A DNA stretch of 64,000 nucleotides from Candidatus Woesearchaeota archaeon (lineage in GTDB: Archaea > Nanobdellota > Nanobdellia > Woesearchaeales > UBA583). Position 1 is the stretch's first letter, and each line of letters opens with the position of its first letter. Below the pieces are notes generated by a model. It was not told where the DNA came from. It did no database searches and saw only the letters and a list, made by a program, of their open reading frames with translations. Made by a program: the position numbers and the translations under genes. Location: assembly GCA_023898345.1 (NCBI GenBank), contig CP060218.1, positions 620,001 through 684,000 on the forward strand, read 5' to 3'. Of this stretch, positions 16,691 through 26,156 are shown one piece after another.

Positions 16691-18211
16691 TTACAAATCA
16701 TCAAATGATACTTTTTCTTTTTGCAGGTCTTTGAGGAGCGAGACTAGCTTTTCTGTTTGTACGCGCTTTTGCTTTGTCGTGTCTCTGTCCCGAATGGTTA
16801 CTGTGTTTTTGTTTTCTCCTTCTTCTAATGTTTCGTAATCGACTGTTATGCAATAGGGTGTTCCAATTTCATCTTGTCTTGCGTAGCGCTTTCCGACAGA
16901 TCCTGCTTCGTCGTAAAATACTTTGAGGTCTTCTTCCTCGAGTTCTTCTACTATTTTCTTTGCGTATTCTGGAAGGGAATCTCTTTTCATGAGGGGAAAG
17001 ACGGCGACAAAGTTTGGGGCTAGTTTTTTCGGGAAACCATATACTGCATTTCCTCTTTCTTCTTCGCTTGAGAGTTTCTGATCAAGTAATGTATACAATT
17101 GTCTTCCTAAACCAAGACTCAATTCTAGTACATGAGGTATAAAGCGCTCTCCAGTCATGTCGTCCAAAACTTCCATTTTTATTCTGGAAATCTCTTCGTG
17201 CCCTTTGAGGTCGTGGTCTGTTCTATAATGTACGCCTCCAACTTCTACCCACGACGCAGGATTGTTCATCTTCACTTCGATGTCAAAGTGGTACTTGTTG
17301 TAAAAGGCTTTTTCTTTGTCGTTGAGTTCTAGGAATCTAAAATTTTTCTCGTCTAGTTTCATGATTTCTAAATGAAATTGCTGTACTTTGAGCATGTGGT
17401 ACAAATAAAATCTTGGAAGGCCGTAGCTTCGTAATTCTTCTAGGCTTAGATATTCTGGTTCTTGGTCTCTTTTGTCTTTGAGAAGTACTTTTAGTTTAGA
17501 GTTTTTTACTGCTTCGTATCCTTCGTGTTCGTCAATTTTTGAGGGGTTGAAGAAAATCTGAAGTTCTGCCTGTTCTAGTTCTCTTGTTCGTAGTGTTAGA
17601 TTTCGTGGGGAAATTTCATTTCTGTACACTCTTCCGATCATTCCAAGGCCAAGGGGAAGTTTTTTTCTTTGAAGCTCGAACTGGATTTTGAAATTAACGT
17701 AGGGGCTTTGTGCTGTCTCTGGACGTAGGTAGGCCTTTGTCGCGCGCTTTGGTCCCATGTCGACGGGGAACATCATGTTCAGGTTTTCCACTTTGACTTT
17801 GGAATAATCAATGTCGCCTAGAAGTTTGTTCTCAACAATTTTTTTGAGCATTTCCTCATTTGTCAGCTCTTCTGCTTTTTCATTGAGTTTGTCTTCGATA
17901 AGATGATCTGCTCTGTAGGTTTGGTCTTCTCCTTCGATTACTACGATGGGGTCAAAGAAGTTTTCGAGGTGTCCGCTTGCTTTGAAGACATGTTCATGCA
18001 TGATTATTGATGCGTCAATTTCAACAAAGTTGCTTCCTAATTTGAGAAAGAACTTTCGCCACTCTTTGCACCAGTTGTTTTTGAGCGCTGTTCCGTTGTG
18101 CCCGTAGTCATAAAGTCCGGACAGTCCTCCGTAAATTTCTGAAGATTGGTAAATGAACCCTTTCGCCTTTAGAAACTTTGAAAATTCCTCCATACTTAGC
18201 TTATTTTCCAT
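16691..18211 (-). CDS. glyS: Glycyl-tRNA synthetase, alpha2 (archaeal/eukaryotic) type
   Basis: 506 residues. Class II synthetase that charges tRNA-Gly. The N-terminus KAKGFIYQSSEIYGGLSGLYDYGHNG is typical of the homodimeric form. Motif 2 lies around LGLGMIGRVYRNEISPR, and PRTRELEQAE-like residues follow (RTRELEQAELQIFF). Motif 3 is ELSLGLGRQ. The C-terminal anticodon-binding domain begins near APNFVAVFPL. Length is slightly below the roughly 570 residues of larger archaeal enzymes. TTTATAAA is centred 26.5 bases before the ATG. Confidence 0.96.
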   Translation of the reverse strand: MENKLSMEEFSKFLKAKGFIYQSSEIYGGLSGLYDYGHNGTALKNNWCKEWRKFFLKLGSNFVEIDASIIMHEHVFKASGHLENFFDPIVVIEGEDQTYRADHLIEDKLNEKAEELTNEEMLKKIVENKLLGDIDYSKVKVENLNMMFPVDMGPKRATKAYLRPETAQSPYVNFKIQFELQRKKLPLGLGMIGRVYRNEISPRNLTLRTRELEQAELQIFFNPSKIDEHEGYEAVKNSKLKVLLKDKRDQEPEYLSLEELRSYGLPRFYLYHMLKVQQFHLEIMKLDEKNFRFLELNDKEKAFYNKYHFDIEVKMNNPASWVEVGGVHYRTDHDLKGHEEISRIKMEVLDDMTGERFIPHVLELSLGLGRQLYTLLDQKLSSEEERGNAVYGFPKKLAPNFVAVFPLMKRDSLPEYAKKIVEELEEEDLKVFYDEAGSVGKRYARQDEIGTPYCITVDYETLEEGENKNTVTIRDRDTTKQKRVQTEKLVSLLKDLQKEKVSFDDL

Positions 18212-18233
18212 GAGAGCAGTGAGGACGGGAGCT

Positions 18234-18241
18234 TTATAAAT
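18234..18241 (-). promoter_or_regulatory. TATA box of glyS
   Basis: TTTATAAA centred 26.5 bases before the glyS ATG, predicting a leaderless mRNA. Confidence 0.7.
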
Positions 18242-18456
18242 TTTGTCGCAGGTGGTTTTGGACTTCTTTTTTTCTTTCTCCTAAGCTTATTTGTTCTGCT
18301 GTTTCTTTTTCTTTTAATTCTGCAAAAAGCTTGAGTGTTGCCTTTCTAAACAAAATGTAGCTATTTATTTCACCCTTGAATTTCCTTCTTGGGGTTGATG
18401 CTAAAATGCTAAGAGTTCTTTTCTTTGGATCTCCCTTGTAATAAATTTTGAAATGA
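18235..18456 (-). pseudogene. Start-less open frame, gene remnant
   Basis: 74 codons open on the minus strand between a TAG at 18457-18459 and a TAA at 18235, without a plausible start. The translation (KRTLSILASTPRRKFKGEI, then a Lys/Glu-rich helix) looks protein-like but I do not recognise it. A preceding frame beginning GTG AAA AAA CTC could join it after a frameshift. Together with the next entry it fills the 408-base gap upstream of the toxin-antitoxin pair, which otherwise holds only the glyS TATA box. Confidence 0.4.
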
Positions 18457-18569
18457 CTACTCTGAGTTTTTTCACAAATAAAAAAGCTGAAAAATTATAC
18501 TTAAAGAAAGGTTATGTTATAACGGGAAAAGTTGTAAATAATGAAAATGAAATGGAAAAATTGTTTTAA
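18453..18569 (+). pseudogene. C-terminal fragment of a GNAT acetyltransferase
   Basis: 38 codons reading FTNKKAEKLYLKKGYVITG and then VVNNENEMEKLF. This matches the usual end of GNAT N-acetyltransferases (N-x-x-A-x-x-LY-x-x-x-GF). The acetyl-CoA-binding core is missing, so it is a remnant. Confidence 0.55.
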
Positions 18570-18619
18570 ACTTTGTCAAAACCAATAGTTTTAAATATTA
18601 GGAAATATTATATCCTATT

Positions 18620-18874
18620 ATGACAACAACACAGATAAATATAAGAATTTCAAAAGATTTTCTAGAAGAGGTAAGAAATTATGCTAAATTTCATGGATAT
18701 TTAAATGTTCAAGAATTTATTCGTGATGCTGCAAGAGAAAAAATTTATGATCAATATGAAGTAAGAGAAGAATATCTTGCAAAACTAAAAAGTAAAGATG
18801 CAACTACTTTTTTATCTGATAAAGAAGCAAATGAATTTGATAAAGAACTTGAAAGAAGAGCAAAATTAGAATGA
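18620..18874 (+). CDS. Ribbon-helix-helix antitoxin
   Basis: 84 residues. The N-terminus TTTQINIRISKDFLEEVRNY is the beta-strand and first helix of a CopG/MetJ-type RHH fold. It is followed by YLNVQEFIRDAAREKI, the second helix with a family-typical S/N-x-x-E-F-I/V-R-x-A. The C-terminal half is charged and probably wraps the toxin. It should bind its own promoter and neutralise the next gene product. Its stop overlaps the toxin start by 4 bases (ATGA), indicating translational coupling. Confidence 0.85.
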   Translation: MTTTQINIRISKDFLEEVRNYAKFHGYLNVQEFIRDAAREKIYDQYEVREEYLAKLKSKDATTFLSDKEANEFDKELERRAKLE

Positions 18875-19152
18875 GAAATAGGAAATATAGTAGTCTTTTC
18901 AAAAAAGCTCTTAATAAATTAAAAGGAAAAGAGTTGCAAAACTTACTAAAAAAAAGAGATGAAGTAATGAACAATAGTGATTTAAACCATTATAAGAATC
19001 TAAAATATGATTTAAAACAATATAAAAGAGTTCATGTAAATGATTCTTATGTTATTCTATTTTTTGGTGATGATGGAACAGTTTACTTTGTAGATTATGA
19101 ACATCACGATAAAGTTTACAAAAAGAAATATGAAAATTTAAAATTTGAATAA
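18871..19152 (+). CDS. RelE/ParE-family toxin
   Basis: 93 residues, rich in Lys. The sequence KLKGKELQNLLKKRDEVM, HYKNLKYDLKQYKRVHVNDSYVILFF and VYFVDYEHHDKVYKK follows the RelE pattern: two N-terminal helices, a central K-L-K/R-x-R strand, and an aromatic end with D-Y-x-x-H-D. RelE toxins cleave mRNA in the ribosome; ParE toxins act on gyrase. The HHDxVY end favours the RelE-like branch. Operon with the RHH antitoxin, directly upstream of ABCE1. Confidence 0.82.
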   Translation: MRNRKYSSLFKKALNKLKGKELQNLLKKRDEVMNNSDLNHYKNLKYDLKQYKRVHVNDSYVILFFGDDGTVYFVDYEHHDKVYKKKYENLKFE

Positions 19153-19354
19153 TTTCAAAATATTTCAAAAAATAAGAACTCGCCCCCTAAATTTTACTCT
19201 CCTCCTTCCAGTCGTCGGGGCCGTTGCCACGGATTTTGCATGCTCATTATTCTTTGGAGAGAGTAGAGAATGGAAGTTATGGAATGGAGGAGCTTGGAAA
19301 AAGAATTTTTTTGCTAATTATTTTAAAGGCCTGATGACTTGAAATGGAAGAAAT

Positions 19355-21124
19355 ATGACGAGAATTGCTATTGTAAAGAAGGAAAAGTGTAAGCCTAATC
19401 TGTGCGGCTGGCAGTGCATGAAGTCCTGTCCTGTGAATATGAAGGGCGCAGATTGTATCTACGAGGATAAAACGGACAAAAAGGCAGGGATCGACGAAAT
19501 TTTGTGTACGGGCTGTGGGATCTGTCCTAAGATTTGTCCGTTTGATGCTTTGACTATCATTAATCTTCCAGACACAAAGGGGCTTGAAGCGCTTCACCAG
19601 TACGGACTGAATGGCTTTCGTATTTTTCATCTTCCTCTTATTCAGGAAAGTGCAATTACGGGGATTGTCGGGCGCAATGGAATTGGTAAATCGACTGTGA
19701 TTAATGTTCTTTCAAAAACAATTCGGGCAAATTTTGGGAAGTTTGATTTGTCGAGTATTTCTGATGAGGAATATTTTTCTCGTTTAATTCAACTTTTCAA
19801 GGGTACTGCTTTACAAAATTATTTTACTAAATTATCTAGGGAAGAAATTCGTATTGCGTACAAACCGCAGCAAATTGTGTCTATTCCTCATGTGTTCAAG
19901 GGTACGGTAAATGAGCTTTTGACAAGGGTTTGTGATGATGAGGAGCGAAAAAAGAGTATGGCTGAAAAACTTCATGTGGCTCATATTCTTGACAGGGACA
20001 TTGCTGTTTTGTCGGGTGGTGAATTGCAAAGGGTTGCTTTGTGTTCTTGTCTTTTGAAGAAGGATGCTACTTTGTACATTTTTGATGAGGTTACGAATTA
20101 TTTAGATATTTACGAGAGGTTGAATAGTGCGAGTGTGATTAAGGAGGTTGTTGCTTCGAACACGGCTTTGGTTGTTGAACACGACTTGATTGTTATGGAC
20201 TTTCTTCTGGATTTTCTTCATATTATGTATGGACAGGAGGGCGCTTATGGAATGCTGACGGGTGTCAAGTCTGCAAAGGCTGGAATTAATGACTATTTGG
20301 GGGGTTATTCTAAGGAAGAGAATGTGCGTTTTCGGGATAAGGCCATTAGCTTTGACAAGGATTCTGTGAGTGAGGACAAGAGAATTGATGTGTTTGTTTC
20401 TTGGGGTGAAAGAAAGATTGAGGCTGGAAATTTCTCTGTTACTGTTCAAGATGGTGATGTGAAAAAGGGAGAAATTGTCGGGATTATTGGCCGTAATGCT
20501 TTGGGAAAGTCTCTTTTTTTGAAGAGTGTTGCTCATGCTGAGGGAGAATTTGGTATGCTTGCTATTTCGTATAAGGAGCAGTTGATTGAACGTTCGGACA
20601 CGCTTGTTTTGTCTGAGTTGAGTCAGTTTCCTAATTATACGGACACGTTTTATCAGATGTATGTTCTTGATCCTTTGAATATTGCTCCTCTTTTGGAAAG
20701 GGAAATTAGTGATTTGTCGGGTGGTGAATTGCAGAGATTTGCGATTGCGCGCTGTTTGCTTCAGGATGCTCAAATTTATGTTCTGGATGAACCGACGGCT
20801 TTTTTAGATATTGAGGACAGACTTAAGGTTTCAAAGGTCTTGCGCAATTTTGTAACGCTTAAGGGCAGATCTGCTTTTATTGTCGATCATGACTTGGTGT
20901 TTATGGATTATCTTTCTGATAAATTAATGGTCTTTGAGGGTAAGCCTGGACTCGAGGGTTTTGGTCTTAGTCCTATGAGTATGCGTGATGGAATGAATCA
21001 TTTTCTTAAGCAGTTGAAAATTACATTTCGGCGTGATGATGGAAATAAGAGGCCGAGAATTAACAAGCTTGGTTCTGTGAAGGATCAGGAACAGAAAAAA
21101 TCGGGAGAATATTATTATGCTTAA
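19355..21124 (+). CDS. abce1: Ribosome recycling ATPase ABCE1 (RLI)
   Basis: 589 residues. The N-terminal Fe-S domain has the eight-cysteine pattern CKPNLCGWQCMKSCPVNMKG and CTGCGICPKICPFDAL, expected to bind two 4Fe-4S clusters. Two ABC domains follow: Walker A GRNGIGKST and GRNALGKS, signature LSGGELQRVAL and LSGGELQRFAI, Walker B LYIFDEVTNYLD and IYVLDEPTAFLD. Note DEVTNYLD in NBD1, where most homologues have DEPTxYLD. It splits ribosomes after termination with aRF1/Pelota. It converges with the DUF2892 gene (4-base overlap). The cluster supply could come from the SUF genes in this window. Confidence 0.97.
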   Translation: MTRIAIVKKEKCKPNLCGWQCMKSCPVNMKGADCIYEDKTDKKAGIDEILCTGCGICPKICPFDALTIINLPDTKGLEALHQYGLNGFRIFHLPLIQESAITGIVGRNGIGKSTVINVLSKTIRANFGKFDLSSISDEEYFSRLIQLFKGTALQNYFTKLSREEIRIAYKPQQIVSIPHVFKGTVNELLTRVCDDEERKKSMAEKLHVAHILDRDIAVLSGGELQRVALCSCLLKKDATLYIFDEVTNYLDIYERLNSASVIKEVVASNTALVVEHDLIVMDFLLDFLHIMYGQEGAYGMLTGVKSAKAGINDYLGGYSKEENVRFRDKAISFDKDSVSEDKRIDVFVSWGERKIEAGNFSVTVQDGDVKKGEIVGIIGRNALGKSLFLKSVAHAEGEFGMLAISYKEQLIERSDTLVLSELSQFPNYTDTFYQMYVLDPLNIAPLLEREISDLSGGELQRFAIARCLLQDAQIYVLDEPTAFLDIEDRLKVSKVLRNFVTLKGRSAFIVDHDLVFMDYLSDKLMVFEGKPGLEGFGLSPMSMRDGMNHFLKQLKITFRRDDGNKRPRINKLGSVKDQEQKKSGEYYYA

Positions 21125-21567
21125 CTTTGTTTTTTTGTTGTCTTTTTAGGAGTTTTTTTTGTCGTGCTCTTTTTTGTTGCTTTTTTCTTTGGCGTCGTTT
21201 TTGCAGCTTTTTCTTTTGCTTTTCTTTTTTCTTCTTCTTCGGCTTCTTTGCGTAGTGTTGAGGTGTGTACTGCTTTTATTTTTTCAAGGCTGGTATATGT
21301 TGGCATGCTGTGATCGCGCAGAGTTTTGTCAAGATCTTCTTGGGAAACGATGCTGCTGCTTTGTCGTCTGCTGCTTGTAGAAAAGGAAGAAAGAGAATAA
21401 AGAGGACAATAACCGCTTATTCCCGTAATAAGAAGCAGGAATGAAAAGAAGTATAGGACTCCTTTTGTGAAAAGCATTCCCGGAACTTTGTACATTGCAA
21501 GAATGAAGAGGATAAGCCCACAGACTACTCGTAGAGCTCTTTCGGAGGAACAAACATTTGGCGCCAT
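21121..21567 (-). CDS. DUF2892 membrane protein with histone-like basic tail
   Basis: 148 residues from an ATG at 21567. An upstream ATG at 21693 gives 42 extra residues, but a TATA-like tttatatgc at 21591-21600 lies 28 bases before the inner start. The N-terminal half is a DUF2892 domain: NVCSSERALRVVCGLIL, two membrane helices, and ISGYCPLY. Past about residue 105 the chain becomes Lys/Ala/Thr-rich (KKKATKKSTTKKTPKKTTKK), like histone H1 or AlgP tails, which would contact nucleic acid or acidic polymers at the membrane. The function is unknown. It converges with ABCE1. Confidence 0.75.
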   Translation of the reverse strand: MAPNVCSSERALRVVCGLILFILAMYKVPGMLFTKGVLYFFSFLLLITGISGYCPLYSLSSFSTSSRRQSSSIVSQEDLDKTLRDHSMPTYTSLEKIKAVHTSTLRKEAEEEEKRKAKEKAAKTTPKKKATKKSTTKKTPKKTTKKQS

Positions 21568-21722
21568 TGTGTTTGCCAAAGGTGTCTTTTTTTTATATGC
21601 TTTTGCATTTTGTGTTTTCTTTGGAAAAACGAAACTGTTGGTCTGTCGTCTGCTGGGAGCTTCTTTGGCGGCAATGTTTTTTTTATTAAACATTCAGGAA
21701 GGTGAAGAGCAATAGCGGCACA

Positions 21723-24691
21723 ATCTACTAGGGTAGAAATTTTTAGTTTTCATTAAACATCGACAGACTAAACAAGGCAGGAGCGATCTACAATAGTAGA
21801 AATTTTTAGTTTTCATTAAACTTTTATTTACCTAGGCGAGAGCCGATGAGATCTACAATAGTAGAAATTTTTAGTTTTCATTAAACCCTTTATTAATTAT
21901 AGGTTCGTCGGGATGGGATCTACAATAGTAGAAATTTTTAGTTTTCATTAAACCTGCTATGGATATGATGAATTATTGTATGTCATCTACAATAGTAGAA
22001 ATTTTTAGTTTTCATTAAACAAACCAAAAGTCGAAAAAGAAATAATCATAATCTACAATAGTAGAAATTTTTAGTTTTCATTAAACCTCCTTCTAAACTT
22101 GAATAAGAAGCTAAAATCTACAATAGTAGAAATTTTTAGTTTTCATTAAACGGAGTTTGCAAATTCTTGGGATGAAGAATCTACAATAGTAGAAATTTTT
22201 AGTTTTCATTAAACTTCAGAGAAATAGGGGTATGATAGAGCAGAAATCTACAATAGTAGAAATTTTTAGTTTTCATTAAACCATAGTGGAATTATTGTTG
22301 AAGTTAATGAAATCTACAATAGTAGAAATTTTTAGTTTTCATTAAACCATAGTGGAATTATTGTTGAAGTTAATGAAATCTACAATAGTAGAAATTTTTA
22401 GTTTTCATTAAACTTTATCGATACATTCTGAAAAGACACATTATCTACAATAGTAGAAATTTTTAGTTTTCATTAAACCTACCTATTATAAGGTTTTTAA
22501 AGGTCGAATCTACAATAGTAGAAATTTTTAGTTTTCATTAAACAGCAATTACTTCGATTCTCTGGACAATATCATCTACAATAGTAGAAATTTTTAGTTT
22601 TCATTAAACTTTTCAAATTGTAAAGAAGCAATCTCAATCTACAATAGTAGAAATTTTTAGTTTTCATTAAACATCAGGTAAAAACCCGACATAAGAACAC
22701 CATCTACAATAGTAGAAATTTTTAGTTTTCATTAAACATAGTTTGGGAGTTAGTATTGAGAATTATATTATCTACAATAGTAGAAATTTTTAGTTTTCAT
22801 TAAACACCCTCCAACACCCCTTGAACCCCAATCATCTACAATAGTAGAAATTTTTAGTTTTCATTAAACAAAGTTCGTGTAACTGTTGTCTGTAATAGTT
22901 ATCTACAATAGTAGAAATTTTTAGTTTTCATTAAACTTTCAACAGCCCTTAGCAATTCTGTTTTTATCTACAATAGTAGAAATTTTTAGTTTTCATTAAA
23001 CATGCAGAACATGCAAGAAAGAATGGCTGAATCTACAATAGTAGAAATTTTTAGTTTTCATTAAACAGGTCACAGAATTAATTAAATTAGATTCATATCT
23101 ACAATAGTAGAAATTTTTAGTTTTCATTAAACAAAGAGAGGATAGCAAATCTAAATACATCTACAATAGTAGAAATTTTTAGTTTTCATTAAACTTCTTG
23201 ATGACTTACTTTTTATGGGGATTATCTACAATAGTAGAAATTTTTAGTTTTCATTAAACTATTGAGACGCTCAAAATTAGTAGCATTCAATCTACAATAG
23301 TAGAAATTTTTAGTTTTCATTAAACTAAAACCATTTTTTAATGAGAAAACTTATTATCTACAATAGTAGAAATTTTTAGTTTTCATTAAACTGTTGTCTG
23401 AGGAGCTTGTAGTCCCTAAGATCTACAATAGTAGAAATTTTTAGTTTTCATTAAACTTTTGGTAGGTGAAAATTCAACTTTATCATCTACAATAGTAGAA
23501 ATTTTTAGTTTTCATTAAACTTCAGCGCAAGCTGCAAATCCGAACAATAGATCTACAATAGTAGAAATTTTTAGTTTTCATTAAACACCGCATCAAGGGC
23601 ACGGCTCCAAACAGAAGGTTCATATCTACAATAGTAGAAATTTTTAGTTTTCATTAAACTTAAGCCACGGCAAGAATGGTACCAAGTACATCTACAATAG
23701 TAGAAATTTTTAGTTTTCATTAAACTGAGAGTGACATTGTTGTGATTCTCATAAATCTACAATAGTAGAAATTTTTAGTTTTCATTAAACAGATCGGCAA
23801 AGCTCACGCTACATAAGGAATCTACAATAGTAGAAATTTTTAGTTTTCATTAAACTAAAATCAACAACATCCGAAACAAATTCAATCTACAATAGTAGAA
23901 ATTTTTAGTTTTCATTAAACAATCTTTACTTCACTTACTACTGAACTATCTACAATAGTAGAAATTTTTAGTTTTCATTAAACACCAAAGCAGCTTTCTT
24001 CCCGATATGACATCTACAATAGTAGAAATTTTTAGTTTTCATTAAACTTACAAATGTTTATCTTACAGATGTTATCTACAATAGTAGAAATTTTTAGTTT
24101 TCATTAAACAGGAACACCAGAAACGTAATAACTAGAAAAATCTACAATAGTAGAAATTTTTAGTTTTCATTAAACCATATCAGCAACAAAAACCATTTCA
24201 GCCCAATCTACAATAGTAGAAATTTTTAGTTTTCATTAAACCAAAATGTTTCTTTTCCAGTAGCTAAATCTACAATAGTAGAAATTTTTAGTTTTCATTA
24301 AACCCAGAATCTCTTAGAGAAGCTAAGATATCTACAATAGTAGAAATTTTTAGTTTTCATTAAACACTGTACGTATTTACCTTCATTTGTTTCACATCTA
24401 CAATAGTAGAAATTTTTAGTTTTCATTAAACCTATTTTCATCAAAGAATTTTATCTCATCATCTACAATAGTAGAAATTTTTAGTTTTCATTAAACAGAG
24501 AATGTTATACTGGCATGAATTTTAATCTACAATAGTAGAAATTTTTAGTTTTCATTAAACCTTTGAGTCTTCAAGCTCGTAAACTTATTATCTACAATAG
24601 TAGAAATTTTTAGTTTTCATTAAACAGGTGACACTTCAAGTTGACCCTGCTGCTGATCTACAATAGTAGAAATTTTTAGTTTTCATTAAAC
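21723..24691 (-). CRISPR. Type V-A CRISPR array, 46 repeats and 45 spacers
   Basis: The 36-base repeat, read on the transcribed minus strand, ends in AATTTCTACTATTGTAGAT, the standard Cas12a handle with stem TCTAC/GTAGA. Reading base by base I place 46 repeats from 21723-21758 to 24656-24691. The 45 spacers are 26-32 bases, with one of 37 (23587-23623); the mean is 29.2. The leader-distal repeat 21723-21758 differs only at three positions of the four-base loop and keeps the stem. Two adjacent spacers, 22282-22311 and 22348-22377, are identical. All other internal repeats appear identical. Orientation is the same as the cas genes, which lie upstream. Confidence 0.98.
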
Positions 24692-24909
24692 AGGCCGGCA
24701 TCTCGCCTTTTTTGTAATGTGTGTTTAGAGAGCTTCTAGATGTAATGTACATCATTTTAGAAAAAACTCTAAAACTCATTTTTCCCATTTAACAAGAATT
24801 TATTTTCTTCTGTTTTTTTAAATATTTGCCTTTCACAAAGCTCAAAGCTTGGGAATTTGACCAAATCAAGGAACCTGAGAAATTAAAATAAAGACTAGGG
24901 TTTGCAAGT
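24692..24909 (-). promoter_or_regulatory. CRISPR leader
   Basis: 218 AT-rich bases between the cas2 stop and the first (leader-proximal) repeat. It contains the inverted repeat GATGTA-atg-TACATC (24739-24753), flanked by TCTA/TTAGA about 50 bases from the array, a possible anchor for spacer integration or a regulator site. No gene is seen. Confidence 0.65.
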
Positions 24910-25182
24910 TTAGCATATAACAAGATCTGTCTCTTCGTTTTTTGCATAGCCAAAACGGATAATGTCGCATGTTTTGGACAGATGAAAGATGAGAACACTG
25001 TCACTTTGCTCAAACTTTTTTTCAAATTTCTTTTTAATTTCAACTTTAACCATCTCTAAAATTCTCTCACTATTATTAATTTCATAAACTGAATACTGTA
25101 ACCTCCTTCCGTACGCCAAAAGAAACTTTGAAAAACGGGTCCTTAATTTGTCGTCTCTGATGTCGTAAGTTAAAATAATCAT
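24910..25182 (-). CDS. cas2: CRISPR adaptation protein Cas2
   Basis: 90 residues. The start MIILTYDIRDDKLRTRFSK is the Cas2 beta-alpha ferredoxin-like strand with the conserved Asp, followed by GRRLQYSVYEIN. It forms the central dimer of the Cas1-Cas2 integrase that inserts new spacers at the leader end. It overlaps the cas1 stop by 4 bases (ATGA), so both are translationally coupled. Last gene before the leader and array. Confidence 0.95.
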   Translation of the reverse strand: MIILTYDIRDDKLRTRFSKFLLAYGRRLQYSVYEINNSERILEMVKVEIKKKFEKKFEQSDSVLIFHLSKTCDIIRFGYAKNEETDLVIC

Positions 25183-26156
25183 TTTTTCTCACCCATAAGA
25201 AAGAGGGGAAACTCTTCAATCTTCTTCTCTTTCATAAGAGCTCGGTAATATTGTTGAATATAAAGAAAAATCTCCTCTTTGTAATTTAGAATCTCCTTGA
25301 GAAAAAACTGTGCATACTTTTTTGAAAAATCTTTTTTCACATAGACCTGTCCTCCTTTCTCATAAAAATCTTCTTCATTAATTTGCTTCAAATTATATCC
25401 TGTTTTTATTCTCTTATCAATAATACAGCGAAAAGGTTCAATAATATCACAAACTAGAGATTTGCGTTGAAAAAAATATTTATGATAAAATCCTGCATAG
25501 ATATCAAAACCATATAACTCTAAATTTGCCTCAATGAAGTTGTATAAGTAATAATAACCGATATCAAAGAGAAGGTTACACACATCTTCTTTTGAACGGG
25601 GTCTTCTTCCTTTGAATCCTATATTTTTGAGATATGTCGAGAAATACAGTTTGGCAGCATTTCCTTCCAACCCTAAAAGCTCTTTGTCAGTTGGACACTG
25701 TTTAACTTGCAATATAATTTCATTTACTTTTGCAATATTTTCTTTTTCTTCTTTTGTTTTGTAACGCAGGGAGTTCATAAGAAATACTTGGTTTTGTACT
25801 TTATTGCTCACGATATGTTTTGCAAGCTCAAGATCTTTGGAGGAATCATACTGCTTTCTTCTGAGGAGGACATTCCCTTTGTTGTCGGCTCCGATTGTAA
25901 AATAGGGTTTTAGGCTAAAGGTTAGAAAAGTAATGGGGAAGGCATACTTTTTGGCGTTCTTGATAAGAACAGAGGTAATACTGCAATCTCCGAGTACAAA
26001 GATCGCAAAGATTTTGTGGCAGGAATGTTGTAAAATTATTTTCTTTTTTTCTTCATCATACAATACAAAATTGGAGTTTGTGAACTTGAGTTTTTTTGAG
26101 GTATCGCTTTCTATAAGAAGGATCTGCTTACTCATGAAATCTGGTCTACTCATCAT
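25179..26156 (-). CDS. cas1: CRISPR integrase Cas1
   Basis: 325 residues from the first ATG; starts at 26153 or at MSKQILLIE (26135) are also possible, the last fitting family N-termini best. The metal-binding residues are visible: Glu in GLEGNAAK (about 164), His in GFYHKYFF (about 225) and Asp in VCDIIEPFR (about 237). It nicks and joins prespacer ends to the leader-repeat junction. The gene starts inside the end of cas4 and overlaps cas2, forming a tight cas4-cas1-cas2 module typical of type V-A. All catalytic residues are kept, so adaptation should be possible. Confidence 0.95.
   Translation of the reverse strand: MMSRPDFMSKQILLIESDTSKKLKFTNSNFVLYDEEKKKIILQHSCHKIFAIFVLGDCSITSVLIKNAKKYAFPITFLTFSLKPYFTIGADNKGNVLLRRKQYDSSKDLELAKHIVSNKVQNQVFLMNSLRYKTKEEKENIAKVNEIILQVKQCPTDKELLGLEGNAAKLYFSTYLKNIGFKGRRPRSKEDVCNLLFDIGYYYLYNFIEANLELYGFDIYAGFYHKYFFQRKSLVCDIIEPFRCIIDKRIKTGYNLKQINEEDFYEKGGQVYVKKDFSKKYAQFFLKEILNYKEEIFLYIQQYYRALMKEKKIEEFPLFLMGEKK

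Noticed and set aside
19145..19342. 65-codon frame between the toxin and ABCE1
   Set aside because: It starts inside the toxin end, has no recognisable domain, and its space is better used as the ABCE1 upstream region.
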